From: Margaritifera margaritifera
Lineage: Eukaryota > Mollusca > Bivalvia > Unionida > Margaritiferidae
Length of the DNA: 64,000 nucleotides
Direction: 5' to 3'
NCBI GenBank assembly: GCA_029931535.1
Contig: JAQPZY010001129.1
Coordinates: forward strand, 744,001-808,000
The notes beneath the pieces are model-generated. The model saw nothing but the letters and a program-made list of their open reading frames with translations. It searched no databases and was not told the DNA's origin. The position numbers and the translations under genes were made by a program. This document shows, one piece after another, positions 47,561-58,750 of this stretch; the first letter of the stretch is position 1, and every line of letters starts with the position of its first letter.

Positions 47561-48480
47561 CTAGGCAGAAACCATTCCCGATTCATCCACCAAATCTGAT
47601 AATGGTAGAAATCCAGACCAAGAGAAATCTGAGCAGTCTGAGGATCCCTGTGTGGTTTCCAGTTTGTTAGAAGGAGAAACTGGAGAGGGGGCAAGTGCTA
47701 TATGCTTAAGGGAACCAGGTCTGCTGTGGATTTCAAGGTCACCAACAGAGATAGAAACTGACGAGGCAACAATAAGGTCTTGGCTCTCAGGACTTCCAAT
47801 GGTCACGATCTTGTCTACTCTGTCCCATGGGACATGAACTAATCCTCGGTTTGTGAGGAAATTCATCCCCACACAGATGAAATCCTGAGATGGAGTAAGC
47901 TCCAATTTTTCTAGGTTGGGTAAAAGACCCACCCTGGTCACTATGGACCAACAGCAAGAAAGATCTAGTCTGAGGGGCTCTAGCCAGCCATTGTGGCTCA
48001 ACCAATCATCAAAATATCGAAGGACAGGGATCTCTAGTGACCTTAAGTGGATGGCAACTACTCCCATGGCCCTGGTAAAAGCTCTGGGTGCTAAGGCTAG
48101 GCCAAACAGCTGAGCCATAAATTGGAAGACCTCCCTATCCAAACAAACCCAGAGGTACTTCCTGTGAGGAGTAAAGAGTGGGATGCGAAGGTATTCATCC
48201 TGAAGGTCGATGGAGACAGCCCAGTCACCAGGTCTTTTTGCATTCCTGACTGAGGCTGTGGACTCCATCTTAAAAAGGTTCTTTCTGCAGAAACTTGTTT
48301 GGGGAGGAAAGGTCAATAATTAGTCTAAACTGTCCCCTTTCTTTTGGTACAAGGAAAATCCAGGAGTAGAAGGACTGAGATCGTTTGTTGAACACCCTCT
48401 CTACTGCACCTTTCTGGAGAAGGGAGTGTGCCTCTTTCTTTAATCACACCAGATTCAACTGGTGGAACCACATAGGAGTC
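47561..48480 (-). pseudogene. DIRS copy 2 reverse transcriptase, lacking RNase H
   Basis: The minus-strand frame at 48316-47561 (251 codons) begins after a frameshift from an upstream segment (to about 48480) that carries the LIIDLS-type palm motif region. It contains GDWAVSIDLQDEY with the first catalytic Asp, the FGLALAPRAFTRAM block, and RYFDDWLS with the two catalytic Asp codons at 48006-48014. It then continues through LPNLEKLELTPSQDFICVGM and DRVDKIVT. The sequence then jumps directly to the recombinase at 47530. Compared with copy 3, about 750 bp containing RNase H is missing. Confidence 0.85.
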
Positions 48481-48484
48481 CTTA

Positions 48485-49700
48485 CTAGATGAGGAAAATC
48501 TCAAAACTGCAGTATCCTGCTTTTATGATAGAGAGGGCCCACCCATCATCTGTGATACTATACCAAACCTCTGAAAAAAGGTTCAGTCTGGCACCTATGG
48601 GAACCAATAGAAGAGGAACACAATGCAGCAGAGGGAGCAAGTTCCTAAGGCTGTCCCCTGTTTTCCTTAGGAAAGGAGGAAAGGGACTGCAACCTTCCTC
48701 CCTGGGATTTTGCGGCATGCCTTTCTAAGGCCTGACTGCTGAGGGGTAGCTCTGAATTGGGGTTGTTGCCTGGTCTGGGACTGCATGGCTTTGAAGAACA
48801 TCAATGAAGGTCCCTGTGGGGGGTCAGGATGATTCCACTTCTTGTCCAGTTTCGATGGGCTACACTTCTTGTCCAGTTTTGATGGGCTAGGAGCTGATGT
48901 AAGGGACCAGTGTTGCTGGTCTCTCAAAACCTAGGAAGCCATGAGGGGATGAGTCCTCCAAAGAAGGTCTTTGTCTCCAGGGGAGCAGTTCTCAGAAGGT
49001 TCTTGCTATGCTCCAGTAAGACCTTGGATTTGTCCAGAGCAGCATCCCTGTGGAGGTGGAGAAGATCCGCTGATAAAGCCATGGACATCATGATAAAGCA
49101 TGCCTAGATGTTTTGGACACTGCTTCCAACAAACATTGAAGGGCAGCTGGCAAGAGATTCCTCCTTCTGCAGGCTGAAAGAGGCTGCAGAAAAAAAGGTC
49201 AGTATGCAAGGCTACAGTAACCAGAGACCTAGCCAGTTCTAAGTCTTCTAGTGTTTTAACTGGAAGGCAAGCCCAGGTCCCCATGGAAATACCAACTTGT
49301 GCTGCTCCAACATCCAAAGTGTGTGGGTGGGGTTAGGGTTGGGGGTTTAAGTGGCAAGAAAGGGGTGTGAACTCTATAACTATGTAGAGGGGGGTGGGTG
49401 GAGGGGACAGACCACCCCTTATGCTGTCTAGCAAACTCCCGGCCCTTATTAATCCTCTGGGAAACCTCCTTAAAACCATAGCTGAGCGAGGGAGCAACGA
49501 GATCTGGACAAGAGGAAGCTCCAGAGAGTATCTTCAAGCTGGAGATAATTATAATGTCCTCAGAACCAGAAGGCTTGGCACACAGATCCCGGGGTACAAG
49601 ACAGTAAACCTCATTAACCGCCTTTTCAAATGACCAGATCTCTTCCTCCTCTGCCACCTTGATTGACAGTTGGAAGAAGATAGGGGACCTGAAGAGAGGA
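48485..49700 (-). pseudogene. DIRS copy 2 gag-like region
   Basis: Minus-strand open stretches at 49657-49256, 49317-49006, 48927-48667 and 48718-48485 line up as one decayed ORF upstream of the RT. The N-terminal piece begins MAEEEEIWSFEKAVNEVYCL. Later pieces are Pro/Ser- and basic-rich with a KFDKKCSPSK-like stretch duplicated at 48838-48890. Copy 3 shows the same layout at 55.6-57.1 kb. DIRS gag proteins are poorly conserved, so the call rests on position and on the match between the two copies. Confidence 0.65.
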
Positions 49701-51740
49701 GGTGCAGAAATATCAAGTAAAAATCAAGGCATTCCAAATGGCAATATATACGAGCTATCTGGCAATCCAAACAGGAGCTAGAATACTACAAATACCCAAA
49801 GAAAGAGCATCAAAACTGATAACCTTCTCCTACATCCATGGATTTCTTGTAAAATCATGGTACCGTGGATGCATCTGCGACAGGAAATGCAAGAATTGCA
49901 GACTCATAGGGTCATGACATGAGACACTGCAACTCAAGAGCTACACCAGAAACTCAAGAGAAACCCAAACCAGGAGAAGAAAATCTACAAATACTGGGAG
50001 AATCCAAGATGGAGAAAGAACAAACATCAGGGAGGGATATTAATCCAGGAAACTCTGCATTAAAAACAAAAGCAAAAACAACACAAAATCAAAACAAAAA
50101 CAATGGAAAAGAAACTGCACAACTGAGGGAAACAAATCCACCCAGGAAACTGCCACAAATATCAGAAAATGGAAGAAGCACTTAAGACAAAAGGAAGAAA
50201 ACAGGCCAAACAGAGAACAGAAAAGAACTAATAAAATTGCCTGGTGGAGAAAAACCCCACGACAAATGGGTTAAACATAATGCCGCTTCAGCAAACAAAA
50301 AAATCCAGAACAAAAGTACAATCAGAAACACAAAATCAAGATCATGATGAAGAGGAAACATTATCACTAGAAGAATACAGACTAGACTTCACAGACAAAG
50401 CACCACCATGAGAGAGAAGGACTGAAAAAACGAATTCATTGAAACAATAACCATACAACTGAAATGAAATGTAAATAATCATGCATAACTGAAATAATAA
50501 CTACTAACCACTTACTATAATCACTATTTAAAAAAAATAAACAAATATAAAACGAAGAAAAAAAATAAATAAAAAAATAAAAAATACATATAGAAATATA
50601 TATATAATGAAAAATGGAAAACAGGTAAGAGAAAGCATACATAGACTCACTATATATAAATAAAATGTGATTAATAAACATAACACAGGAAAATTTGACC
50701 CATAACAGTCCGCTCAAAGATAAAACAAAATAGAACACTACAACATCTAAAAAGAAAAAAAAGAAAAACCTTAAAACAACTAAAAAGACCTTAGGAGCTA
50801 AAGTCACTAAGGATCTGCAATTTGTTTTAGGAGAGAAAGGCAAGGAAACCCGCCCAACAGGAAATACTTGAAGGGAGCGGAGTACTAACCCGGAAACCCT
50901 AAGCCCAGAAAAACTTGGAAAATTAGGAACACAACAGACAGAGGAACCTCATTCGAAATTATTTTCAAAATTAAAACAATAAAGCCTTTTGGTATTTGGA
51001 AAGTTAATGAGGGATCATCTCAAAAGCTCTAACCAGTCATATATGCTGGGACGGACTTGGAGGTGACCACAAATAAACATTCTCTCATGCTGATACACCA
51101 AGGACTTAACAAATTTCCAGTTCTACACAAGTGCCTGTCTGATTGGGCTTCGGTATGGAAAGGGTTAAAAGGAATGTGAATTATGATGATTCATTACTGT
51201 AATAAAACAATAAACAGAATCAAGATGAGTCTGCAGACCAATTTCGGCAAGGATAGGGATAACTAAATACCTACCCAAGCTAGAAAATAATTCTCAGAAA
51301 ATAATAGCTATGCTAACACCCCTGTGGGGTAAGAAACTAAATGCAAGCTTATACAAAATGTAACCAGAAAACTTGTGAATAGAATAACTCAGACAGACAG
51401 AGACAGACGGACAGAGAGAGAGCTAAATTCGAACAGAAAAAATGCTTGATCAAGGGTAATTCTACGTAATGAAAATGATGCACATAAAGAAAAAGCTCAA
51501 ATTGTGACATTAACACACAAAGCAAAGTCAATTTCTCTTTGACATAAATTAAAGCAGCAGTAATGTCTGCATCTGGAAAAAGAATAGATGATAGTGCGCA
51601 TGGGCAAGGTAGCTACAATTTGAACTAGGTGAGTCCAAGAATCCAGAACTTTCCAGTCACCATATGGGATGATGAATTCTCATCATACAGTCAGGGTATT
51701 TTTCATCCAGAAAAGAGTCAGCTATGCAAAAGCAACAGGT
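49701..51740. other. Unassigned spacer between DIRS copies, A-rich open frames
   Basis: The plus-strand frames 49702-49917 and 49919-50185 are Lys/Gln/Asn-rich. The first ends in WYRGCICDRKCKNCRLIGS, a small Cys cluster, and they could be part of an unrecognised element's ORF1, but no diagnostic motif was seen. 50520-50770 is A-rich; GACAGACAGAGACAGACGGA lies near 51390-51410. No host exon was recognised. Confidence 0.35.
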
Positions 51741-52975
51741 TATGTATCACTGATATTAAAACAATTGTTTCCAGGTTTAACTATTTTTTTCTTATCTTCA
51801 TCCATATTTGATAGCACATCAGCATCATTTGACCAATATCAAAAAGACCTTTATGCCAGGATGCTATACATCAAATTTGGTTAGATTGTCTTCAACAGAT
51901 TTGTTTTTTTTAGATAAAATTGTTTCAATATTTTTCTATTTCTAGTAACAGCAGCCAATTTTGATGATAGATTGGCATCATTTTTGTACAAATTTTAAAG
52001 CTATTTATGTAAGGGTGCTTTCTGTCAAATTTGGTCAAATTCTGTTCAGTGGTTTTTGACAAGAAGTAGCTTAATGGTTTTTCTATTTTTAGTAATGACA
52101 TCCATATTTGATGTCGACTTAGCATCATTTGTATAAACTTAAAAGCCACTCATTCTAGGATGCTCTCTGTCAATATTGGTTGATATCTGTTCAGTTTTTA
52201 AGAGTTCAATTTAAATCGTTCTCTATTTTTAGTAACAGTGGCCGTAACTAATGCTAGATCAGCATCATTTATTAAAAATTGAAACTCTTTATTCCAAGAT
52301 GCCTTGGGTCAAATTTTATTGACTTCTGTTCAGAAGTTTTTGAACAGAAATCATTTAAAGATCTTTCTTCTGTTTTTAGCAATAGAAGGCACATTTGCTG
52401 GTGAATCCGAATCCTTTGCATAAACCCTCAATGCCAGAATGCTTTCTGTCCAATTTGTTCATATTGTGTTCAGTGGTGTTTAAAATAAGTTGTTTAATGT
52501 TTTTTCTTTGTTTAGTAATGGCAGCCAAAGTTGATGGTGGATCGGTCTCATTTAGATAAAACTGAAATGCCTTCATGCCAGAATGCTTTCTGGCAAATTT
52601 TATAAAATTCTGCTCAACAGTTTTTGAGAAGATGTCTTTTAAAGGTTTTTTTGTTGTTTTATTTGCTGGTGGATCACCATCATTATAAACCTGAAAGACC
52701 TTCACTTCAGGTTGCTTTCTGTAAAATGTTGTCCAGTTCTGTTCAACATAAGAAGTTGTTCAAAGGTTTTTCTATTTTTAGTAATGGTATCCATATTTGA
52801 TGGTGGATCAGAAAATTGAAAGGCCTTCATGCCAAGAAGCTGACAAATTTGATTAAAATGGTGCAGTGGTTTTTGTGTTCAAATAGCAATTGCTGATGAA
52901 CAATGGACAACACATTGGATGCAGGACCATGCCATAAGCTCATTTGGCCTTATGCCCAGATGAGGTAAAAAAAAA
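51741..52975 (+). repeat. Tandem-core element B with hairpin tail
   Basis: About eight units of roughly 143 bp share TTTCTATTTTTAGTAATGGC, CCATATTTGATGGTGGAT, GGCATCATTTGTA-like and TTTCTGTCAAATTTGGTCAA (units near 51935, 52080, 52222, 52369, 52503, 52767). The tail at 52895-52970 contains GGACAACA and a hairpin CTCATTTGG...CCAGATGAG followed by GTAAAA. That tail resembles the tail of element A (3735-3813) although the cores differ. Confidence 0.75.
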
Positions 52976-53059
52976 TATTAGGAAGAGCTACTGTAGTACA
53001 CAGAATTATATACGATTTAAAATATAAATTAAATTGTGATAAATATTATTTTAACCAAC
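52976..53059. other. Host-gene intron, 5' end
   Basis: Short intron stretch between the tandem-core element B and the splice donor (GT at 53058-53059) of the exon at 53060-53177. Confidence 0.6.
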
Positions 53060-53177
53060 CTGCTTGATTTCTTCTAATTCCAACTTCATCAACCGAGCAT
53101 CCTCTTGGAGTCCTTTCTGTTCCTCCAGAATCACTCTAACTGTCTCCTGGCGTACTTTCTCATGCTCCTTCTTTAAT
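53060..53177 (-). CDS. Exon of unidentified coiled-coil host gene (first seen)
   Basis: Minus-strand exon of 118 bp. The acceptor is CCTTTATCTTTAG before 53177, and the donor GTTGGT begins at 53059. Of the three frames only one is open; it starts with one base completing a codon and ends in phase 0. It encodes LKKEHEKVRQETVRVILEEQ followed by KGLQEDARLMKLELEEIKQ, a highly charged helix with a heptad-like Leu/Val spacing. Earlier exons were not recognised in the remaining 10.8 kb to the right. A dead DIRS copy on the same strand begins only about 260 bp upstream of this exon, and tandem-core element B ends about 90 bp downstream. Confidence 0.75.
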
Positions 53178-53435
53178 CTAAAGATAAAGGTGACAGATGT
53201 CAAATCAAAGAAGAATTCTTCAGTATTTTCTAAAATACTTGAAAATTATCATCATGCTATTGGAAAATGAATTTGAGACTTGCATGGTGACCACATTACT
53301 GAATTGGCTTGTGTATAATATGCTTCCACACACAAACAGCCTCGTAATGATAGTACCAGATCTGCCTTTGTATAATGTACCTACAAATCAAGGCCTATGC
53401 CCTGTACTTAATACTACTACTACTAATATAAAAGT

Positions 53436-54240
53436 TGACCCGGATCATCCCTAGCACAGCTACGGCTGAGACTATGGATCTGTATAGGGAGCAGAACAAT
53501 CAACAGAAGTTTTTTTTTTGCTAGAAAGCCAGGTTGGCAAAGGAGAGAAACCAACTCATAGTTGCCACTGAACTGCAAACAGCCTGGATCTATGGACAGG
53601 GTATGAAGCTCGCTCCTCCCTCTCGCGATTGCCAAGGAGAGCAGGAAAACCATCTTGAGGGTAAAGCTCTCGAATGAAGCTTCACCCAAAGGTTTGAAGG
53701 TTTTTTTTTTTTTTTGCTAAAAAACACAAGACACACAAGAGATTCCATCTTGGCATTAGAGAGTGAGACACTGGTGTCTGTAGCTCAAAATACCTGAACA
53801 GGGCGACAATATGAGAATCAGAACTGATAGCCGGACCTTTAGAAAATTTGAGTCTGTTGGAAAGGGCTGTCCTATAGTCCTTGATGGTAGAAACCAAGCA
53901 TTATTTCTCTTCAAAAAGGAAGAGAAGAAAATCAGCTACAGCACTCACAGAGGGACAGCTAGGATTAATATGTTTCCTACTGTACCAATCGCAAAAGACA
54001 CTCTACTTGGCATCATAGATCTTGGATATAGAGTATCTCCTGGCTTGAACAACACACTCAGCAACTTTGCTAGAAAACTTGTTCTAGCGGAGAGATCATT
54101 TGAAATGAGCCAAGTGTGAAGGTGGAGAATCTTTGGGCTGTTGTGTAGGAGACAGCCCCTGTGTTGTGACAGGAAGTCTCTCCTCTGGGATAATGTCCTG
54201 GGCTGATCTACCAGCAGGTCAAGAAGATTGTTCAACCATG
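53436..54240 (-). pseudogene. DIRS copy 3 tyrosine recombinase, C-terminally truncated
   Basis: Minus-strand frames 54235-53945, 53897-53682 and 53689-53423 give the N-terminal domain (SARTSFLAKLLSVLF, KDYRTALSNRLKFSKG) and the first catalytic Arg box (IARGRSELHTLS near 53615). Similarity to copy 2 stops at about 53440 (GGATCATCCCTAGCACAGC on the plus strand). The HxxR, Trp/His and Tyr parts are therefore missing, along with the terminal repeats. Two T-rich expansions (53512-53520, 53701-53715) cause frameshifts. Confidence 0.8.
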
Positions 54241-54900
54241 ATCACTGGGGCCAGAGGGGCTATCAAAATGAGCAGAGCAGTAGAGCTTCTTACCTTCTGA
54301 AGTTCTTGTGGGATCATCTCGAAGGGTGGGAAGGCATAAACAAACAGACAATCCAATTTCAGCCTGAAAGCATCCACTGCCCATACTCTCTGGTTGGGGA
54401 CTGCGGAATGGCATCCCCCAAAGTTTGAACAGGGAATCTGCTATGGCTTGGTGTAGAGACCATTCTGTGAGGACTATCTTCCCCTACCTTGACAGTCCAT
54501 CTGCCAAAATATTCTTTTTGCCAGCAATGTGGCAAACTCAGTGGGTAATCCCTTCCAAGGTTGCCCATCGAAGGAGGTTGCAAACCTCCATGCAGAGAAA
54601 AGGTGCATGTGTTCCTCCTTGTCTCCTGAGATATGCTACCACCGACATGTTGTCAGAGGAGACCATCACGCAGTGAATCCACCCGTGAAGGGCTAAGAAC
54701 ACTGCCCTCATTTCCAAATTGTTCATGGGGGGGGGGGGGGGCAGATTCCTCCCAGGACCAGGAACCCTGAAGAATCAGTCCTTCAGGCTCCAGATGAGCA
54801 CCCCACCCTTAATCTGATGTGTCTGTGAACAGATTGAAGTGGGGTATGGGGTCATGCATGGTGTCTCCTGTCTGAAACCAGTCCAGATTTGCCCATCAAA
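54241..54900 (-). pseudogene. DIRS copy 3 RNase H domain
   Basis: The minus-strand segment at 54726-54538 reads LEMRAVFLALHGWIHC, then MVSSDNMSVVAYLRRQGG with the catalytic-type SSDN, then continues near 54535-54490 with HIAGKKNILADGLSR. These are the hallmark RNase H blocks of DIRS/Ty3 polyproteins (E in LEMRAV, D in SDN, D in ADGLSR). A G17 tract at 54727-54743 disrupts the region just upstream. This domain is absent from copy 2. Confidence 0.85.
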
Positions 54901-55560
54901 TCAGGTGATGGAGGAAATCCTGACCTAGAGAAATCTGAGTGGTTTCCAATTTGCCAGAAGGAGAAACTGGAGAGGTTGCAAGTGGAGTCTGCCAAGAAGA
55001 ACCAGGTCTGCTTCAGAGTTCAAGGTCCCTAGAAAAGAAAGAAATAGACGAGCTGACTTGGTCTTGGCTCTCAGTGCCTCTAACAGGGTCACGATTTTGT
55101 CTACTCTGTCCCGAGGAGACATGGACTAATCCTCTGTTAGTGAGGAAATTCATCCCCACATACACAAATCTTGAGATGGAACCAACATTGCTTTCTCTAG
55201 TTTAGGTAAAAGACCCAGTCTGGTCACCACTGATGAGGAAAGATTGGGATGTGGAAGTACGCATCATGAAGGTTGATAAAGACTGCGCAGTCACCAGGCC
55301 TTATGGCATTACAGACTGAGGCTGTGGTATTCATCTTGAAAGATTCCTCCTGCAAACATTTGTTAAGGGTGGAAAGGTCAATAATAAGATGGAACTTCCC
55401 ATCCTTTTTGGGAATGAGGAAAAATCCAGGTGTTGAAAGCTGGAAACTGGTCATTGAACACCCTCTCTACGGCACCCTTCTGCAGATGGGAGTGCACCTC
55501 TTCCTTTAATTGCACCAGATTCAACTGGTGAAACCACATGCGCGTCCTTACCAGAGAAGG
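54901..55560 (-). pseudogene. DIRS copy 3 reverse transcriptase with core deletion
   Basis: The minus-strand frame at 55454-55224 holds FFLIPKKDGKFHLIIDLSTL and GDCAVFINLHDAYFHIPIF, where the first catalytic Asp is replaced (INLHDAY with Asn). After 55230 the sequence jumps to the block that in copy 2 follows the FDDW box; about 220 bp are missing, including both catalytic aspartates. The rest (DRVDKIVTLLEAL near 55110) matches copy 2. Confidence 0.85.
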
Positions 55561-57130
55561 AAGTTCCTGGAACTGAAGCCAGTATCCTTCATTTATGATT
55601 GAGAGGACCCAACTATTGCCCGTTATGCTTGACCAAGCCTCTGAACAGGAATAGTCTCACATCTATGGGAGTTACTGAAAGAGGGACACACAGCAGGAGA
55701 GGGAGCGAGTCCCTATGACTGCCTCCCACCTTACTTAGGAAATGGAGAAGGGCCCACAAACTTCCTCCCTTGGCCTCTTTGGCGACCTCTGCTAGGGTGC
55801 AATTGCCGAGGAGGTTGAGGTCTGAATCGGGTTGCTTTTTGGATTGGGGCTGCATGGCTTTGAAGAACTTAGCTGATGGCTCCTGGGAGCAGACAGGGTG
55901 ACCCCGCTTTCTGGCTGGTCTCAATGGGACAAGAGATGATGTGAGGGACCAGTGTTGTTTATCCGAGGTCCTGAGAAGCCACAGAGGGAATGAGACCACC
56001 AAAGAGATTCTCTGCCTCTAGGGAACCAGCCCTCAAAAGGTTCTTACTGTGCTCCAGTAAGACCTTGGAAGTGTCCAAAGCAGCATCCCTGCGGATGTGG
56101 AGAAGCTCTGCTGACAAGGCCATGGACATGGACAAGGCATGTTGAGATGTCTTGGCTACTGCCTCCAGTAGGCATTGAAGGGCAACTGGTGACAGTGTCC
56201 TCCTTCAGTAGACTGAAGAAGGCGGCTGAAAAAAAATCGGTATGTGACAGCTATGGTCACCAGTGTACTAGCCTTTAATACTAAGGCCTCTAGTGTCCTG
56301 ATTAGGAGGCAGGCTCAGGCTCCTGAGGAAATACCTATTTGTGATGACCCAGCATCCAGAGTGGGAGATATAAGGAGCCAGGCAGGAATCAGAACCATAT
56401 AGTTAGAAGCAGATACCAGAGGTCTCAACATAGATGGGGAGACAGACCACCCCATATGCTGCCTATGGAACTCCTGGCCCTTACATAACCTTGCAGAAAA
56501 CTCCTTAACCGTGGCCGAATGGGGGAGCAAGAGGAGATCTGTGTGGGAGGTAGCCCCTGAGAGGCTGGAACATCGACCTCTCTGGTATGAGGCCTAGGAC
56601 CTGAAGCCTATGGATACATAAAAGAGAAGGACCAATCACTTTCCTGCATTGGATGACCCCACATCTCATAGGGTTTAAGTGGGAAAACAGGGAAGGGGGG
56701 AAACCAATCTGATCCCCTTCTCTAGTCCTTTGATCACCAATTCCCAGTCCCTAGTGGGAGTCAACAGTAGTGTGATGAAAAGAGGGGTCTCGACCCGATC
56801 CCTATCCCCATACCAAGGGGCTCCTATGACCGGTGACTGATACGAAACGTCTGGTGACTGGTGGATGTTGATGGTGACTGGCGACTGGTGACTGCTACCT
56901 GATGCCCAATGACCAGTCAGGCAACTCTGATCTGTAGGAAGACCCTTCCTCAGATTGTAAAGACTTGGATCATTGCTCTTCCCTTACTGGGTGGCTTGAT
57001 CCTGTTGCCGAAACCAGGCTTGTGGCTCAGGGTGCTGCTCCTTCCTCGGGAAGGGGGGGGGAGCACGACTATACAAGTAGAGAGAGTGCTGCTCCTCCCT
57101 CCAGGGGGGGAGGGGCGCAACTCGCCAGGC
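55561..57130 (-). pseudogene. DIRS copy 3 gag-like region
   Basis: Minus-strand frames 56002-55613 and 56530-56315 match copy 2's gag pieces in layout (SSLVPLRPARKRGHP, AMQPQSKKQP; GQEFHRQHMGWSV against copy 2's GREFARQHKGWSV). Further upstream at 56900-56830 is a repeat-rich stretch of GGTGACTGGTGACT-type units, and 57162-56950 encodes a Pro/Ser-rich segment. The upstream end of the element is not defined; no inverted terminal repeat was found. Confidence 0.6.
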
Positions 57131-57219
57131 ATCAGTTTATCAGAAGTACACATTTTTTGCAATTATATTTACCCAAGTAAATATTCCGTAACTCTTTACA
57201 TGTATTATTGGTATTCTTC

Positions 57220-57252
57220 TTCTTATTATTATTATTATTGCTATTATTATCA

Positions 57253-57286
<34 letters not shown>

Positions 57287-57290
57287 TGAA
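57220..57290. repeat. (ATT)n microsatellite
   Basis: An interrupted run of about 20 ATT units. The Ile- and Asn-repeat open frames on the two strands are by-products. Confidence 0.9.
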
Positions 57291-57790
57291 CTCCTGTCCA
57301 TTATCCCACTATACCATGCTCTTGACATACTTCCTTAATACCTCCATGCATAACTTTACTGGGATATAATTTCCTTTGCACATTTTGATGATGGTGTTGA
57401 TTTATATCCATGCATGGTGTCAGTCCTTTGTTCATTACCGATAGGTCAAAACACTTTGGTCCTCTGTGTGATATGAACTATAAACACTTCTTTGAATGTT
57501 TTTACACAACTTTGTTGGGCTGATGGCAGCATAACATAGATATGTACTTTACCCATTTTAAACTGTTTTTTAAATTTGTGGCCTTTCTTTCTTCTATTGT
57601 TTATCCTCTGTTTGTTTATTTCCCTGTCATTTAAACATGTAGGAGTCAAGAATTCTTCTTGGATTTTGTGTTTAGTGTTTGTTTTGTGGATGTAAATTGT
57701 TTCTTCCCCTGAGGAAGAGCTTGTTTAGTTCAAAACATTGGGAAACTGTTTTGTATTTGTGCCGTAATCAATTTTTGTGTCAACATATGT
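57291..57790. other. Unassigned sequence
   Basis: No gene recognised. A plus-strand stretch near 57700-57750 (CCTGAGGAAGAGCTTGTT) resembles the end of some retroelement ORFs, but without any supporting motif. Confidence 0.35.
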
Positions 57791-57793
57791 ATA

Positions 57794-57885
<92 letters not shown>
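57791..57885. repeat. (TG)n-(TA)n microsatellite
   Basis: A short TG run followed by about 40 TA dinucleotides, the longest pure dinucleotide tract in the window. Confidence 0.95.
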
Positions 57886-57886
<1 letters not shown>

Positions 57887-58324
57887 TAAGTGTCATAGGT
57901 ATATATTGAACTGTTTTGGAGTTTTGCTCCAAACACAGAAGTGTGGATCATAGTAGATGGATAGATCAATGGTAATGTCATGTTGGTTTATTTACCAGGG
58001 CTTGGATTTTTCATTTTGTTTGTTTGTTTTAAAACAATTAATGAAATATTTTTGTGTGTTTTTGGACAGAAAACATTAATTTTCTTTTGTCTATAAACAT
58101 GGAAAATTTTTATATACTGTACACTTTCTAAGGCATGAAAAGGCCATCATTTATGCAACCAACATTGGGCCTTCAGTTTTTTTTTTTTAACCCTGGGGAC
58201 TGGATCCCCTGTTCGTATCTTAGAAACTGTTCAGCACCAGAAGGAGAGTAAATTTATGCAGGCAGCATGGATTCCTGGGTCTGTCACCTCATGGAGTCAT
58301 CACTTGGAAACCACCTAGAGCCCC

Positions 58325-58430
58325 ACTCAAGGTAGCTATGGTGACTCAGTGGTTAAAGCACTGGACCCATGACCAGAAGGCTGTGGATTCATTTTCCACC
58401 ACTGAATCAGCTTGAATCAACAACCAAATT
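58325..58430 (+). mobile_element. tRNA-derived SINE fragment
   Basis: GGTGACTCAGTGGTTAAAGC gives an A-box-like region, CTGGA-CCCATGA-CCAGA a perfect 5-bp anticodon-like stem with CAT in the loop, and GGATTCATTTTCC a degenerate B box. Similar tRNA part to 7495-7700. Confidence 0.6.
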
Positions 58431-58750
58431 TATCAGGATTTGTTTTAAGGCCATGGCTTTCTTTGCTCTTATTAATAAGATTTGGAAGTTTTTCTGCAGA
58501 AATGCATATTTGGTTGTTTGTTTTTTTATATGCTAAAAATACAAAATACAATTTAGAAATAACTTGTGACTCATGGCATTGAATATATGAAATGCCATAA
58601 AATGATCCAAGTCATAACATTCAAAACAACAAATCTTTCAGGCACTTCAATATGACAATACCATTTTAAAGTGTTTAGTAGCTTTGGTTAGTTTTTGTCT
58701 AATCAATGAGAAATGGTGATTAATTCATCACATCATTTTGCAACATATAT

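Noticed and set aside
49919..50185. Host exon encoding a Lys/Gln-rich protein
   Set aside because: Low-complexity A-rich sequence on the strand opposite to the gene, without supported splice sites.
32168..53177. Naming the host protein as a specific centrosomal or kinesin-type protein
   Set aside because: Coiled-coil composition alone does not identify a family, and I could not match any diagnostic motif.
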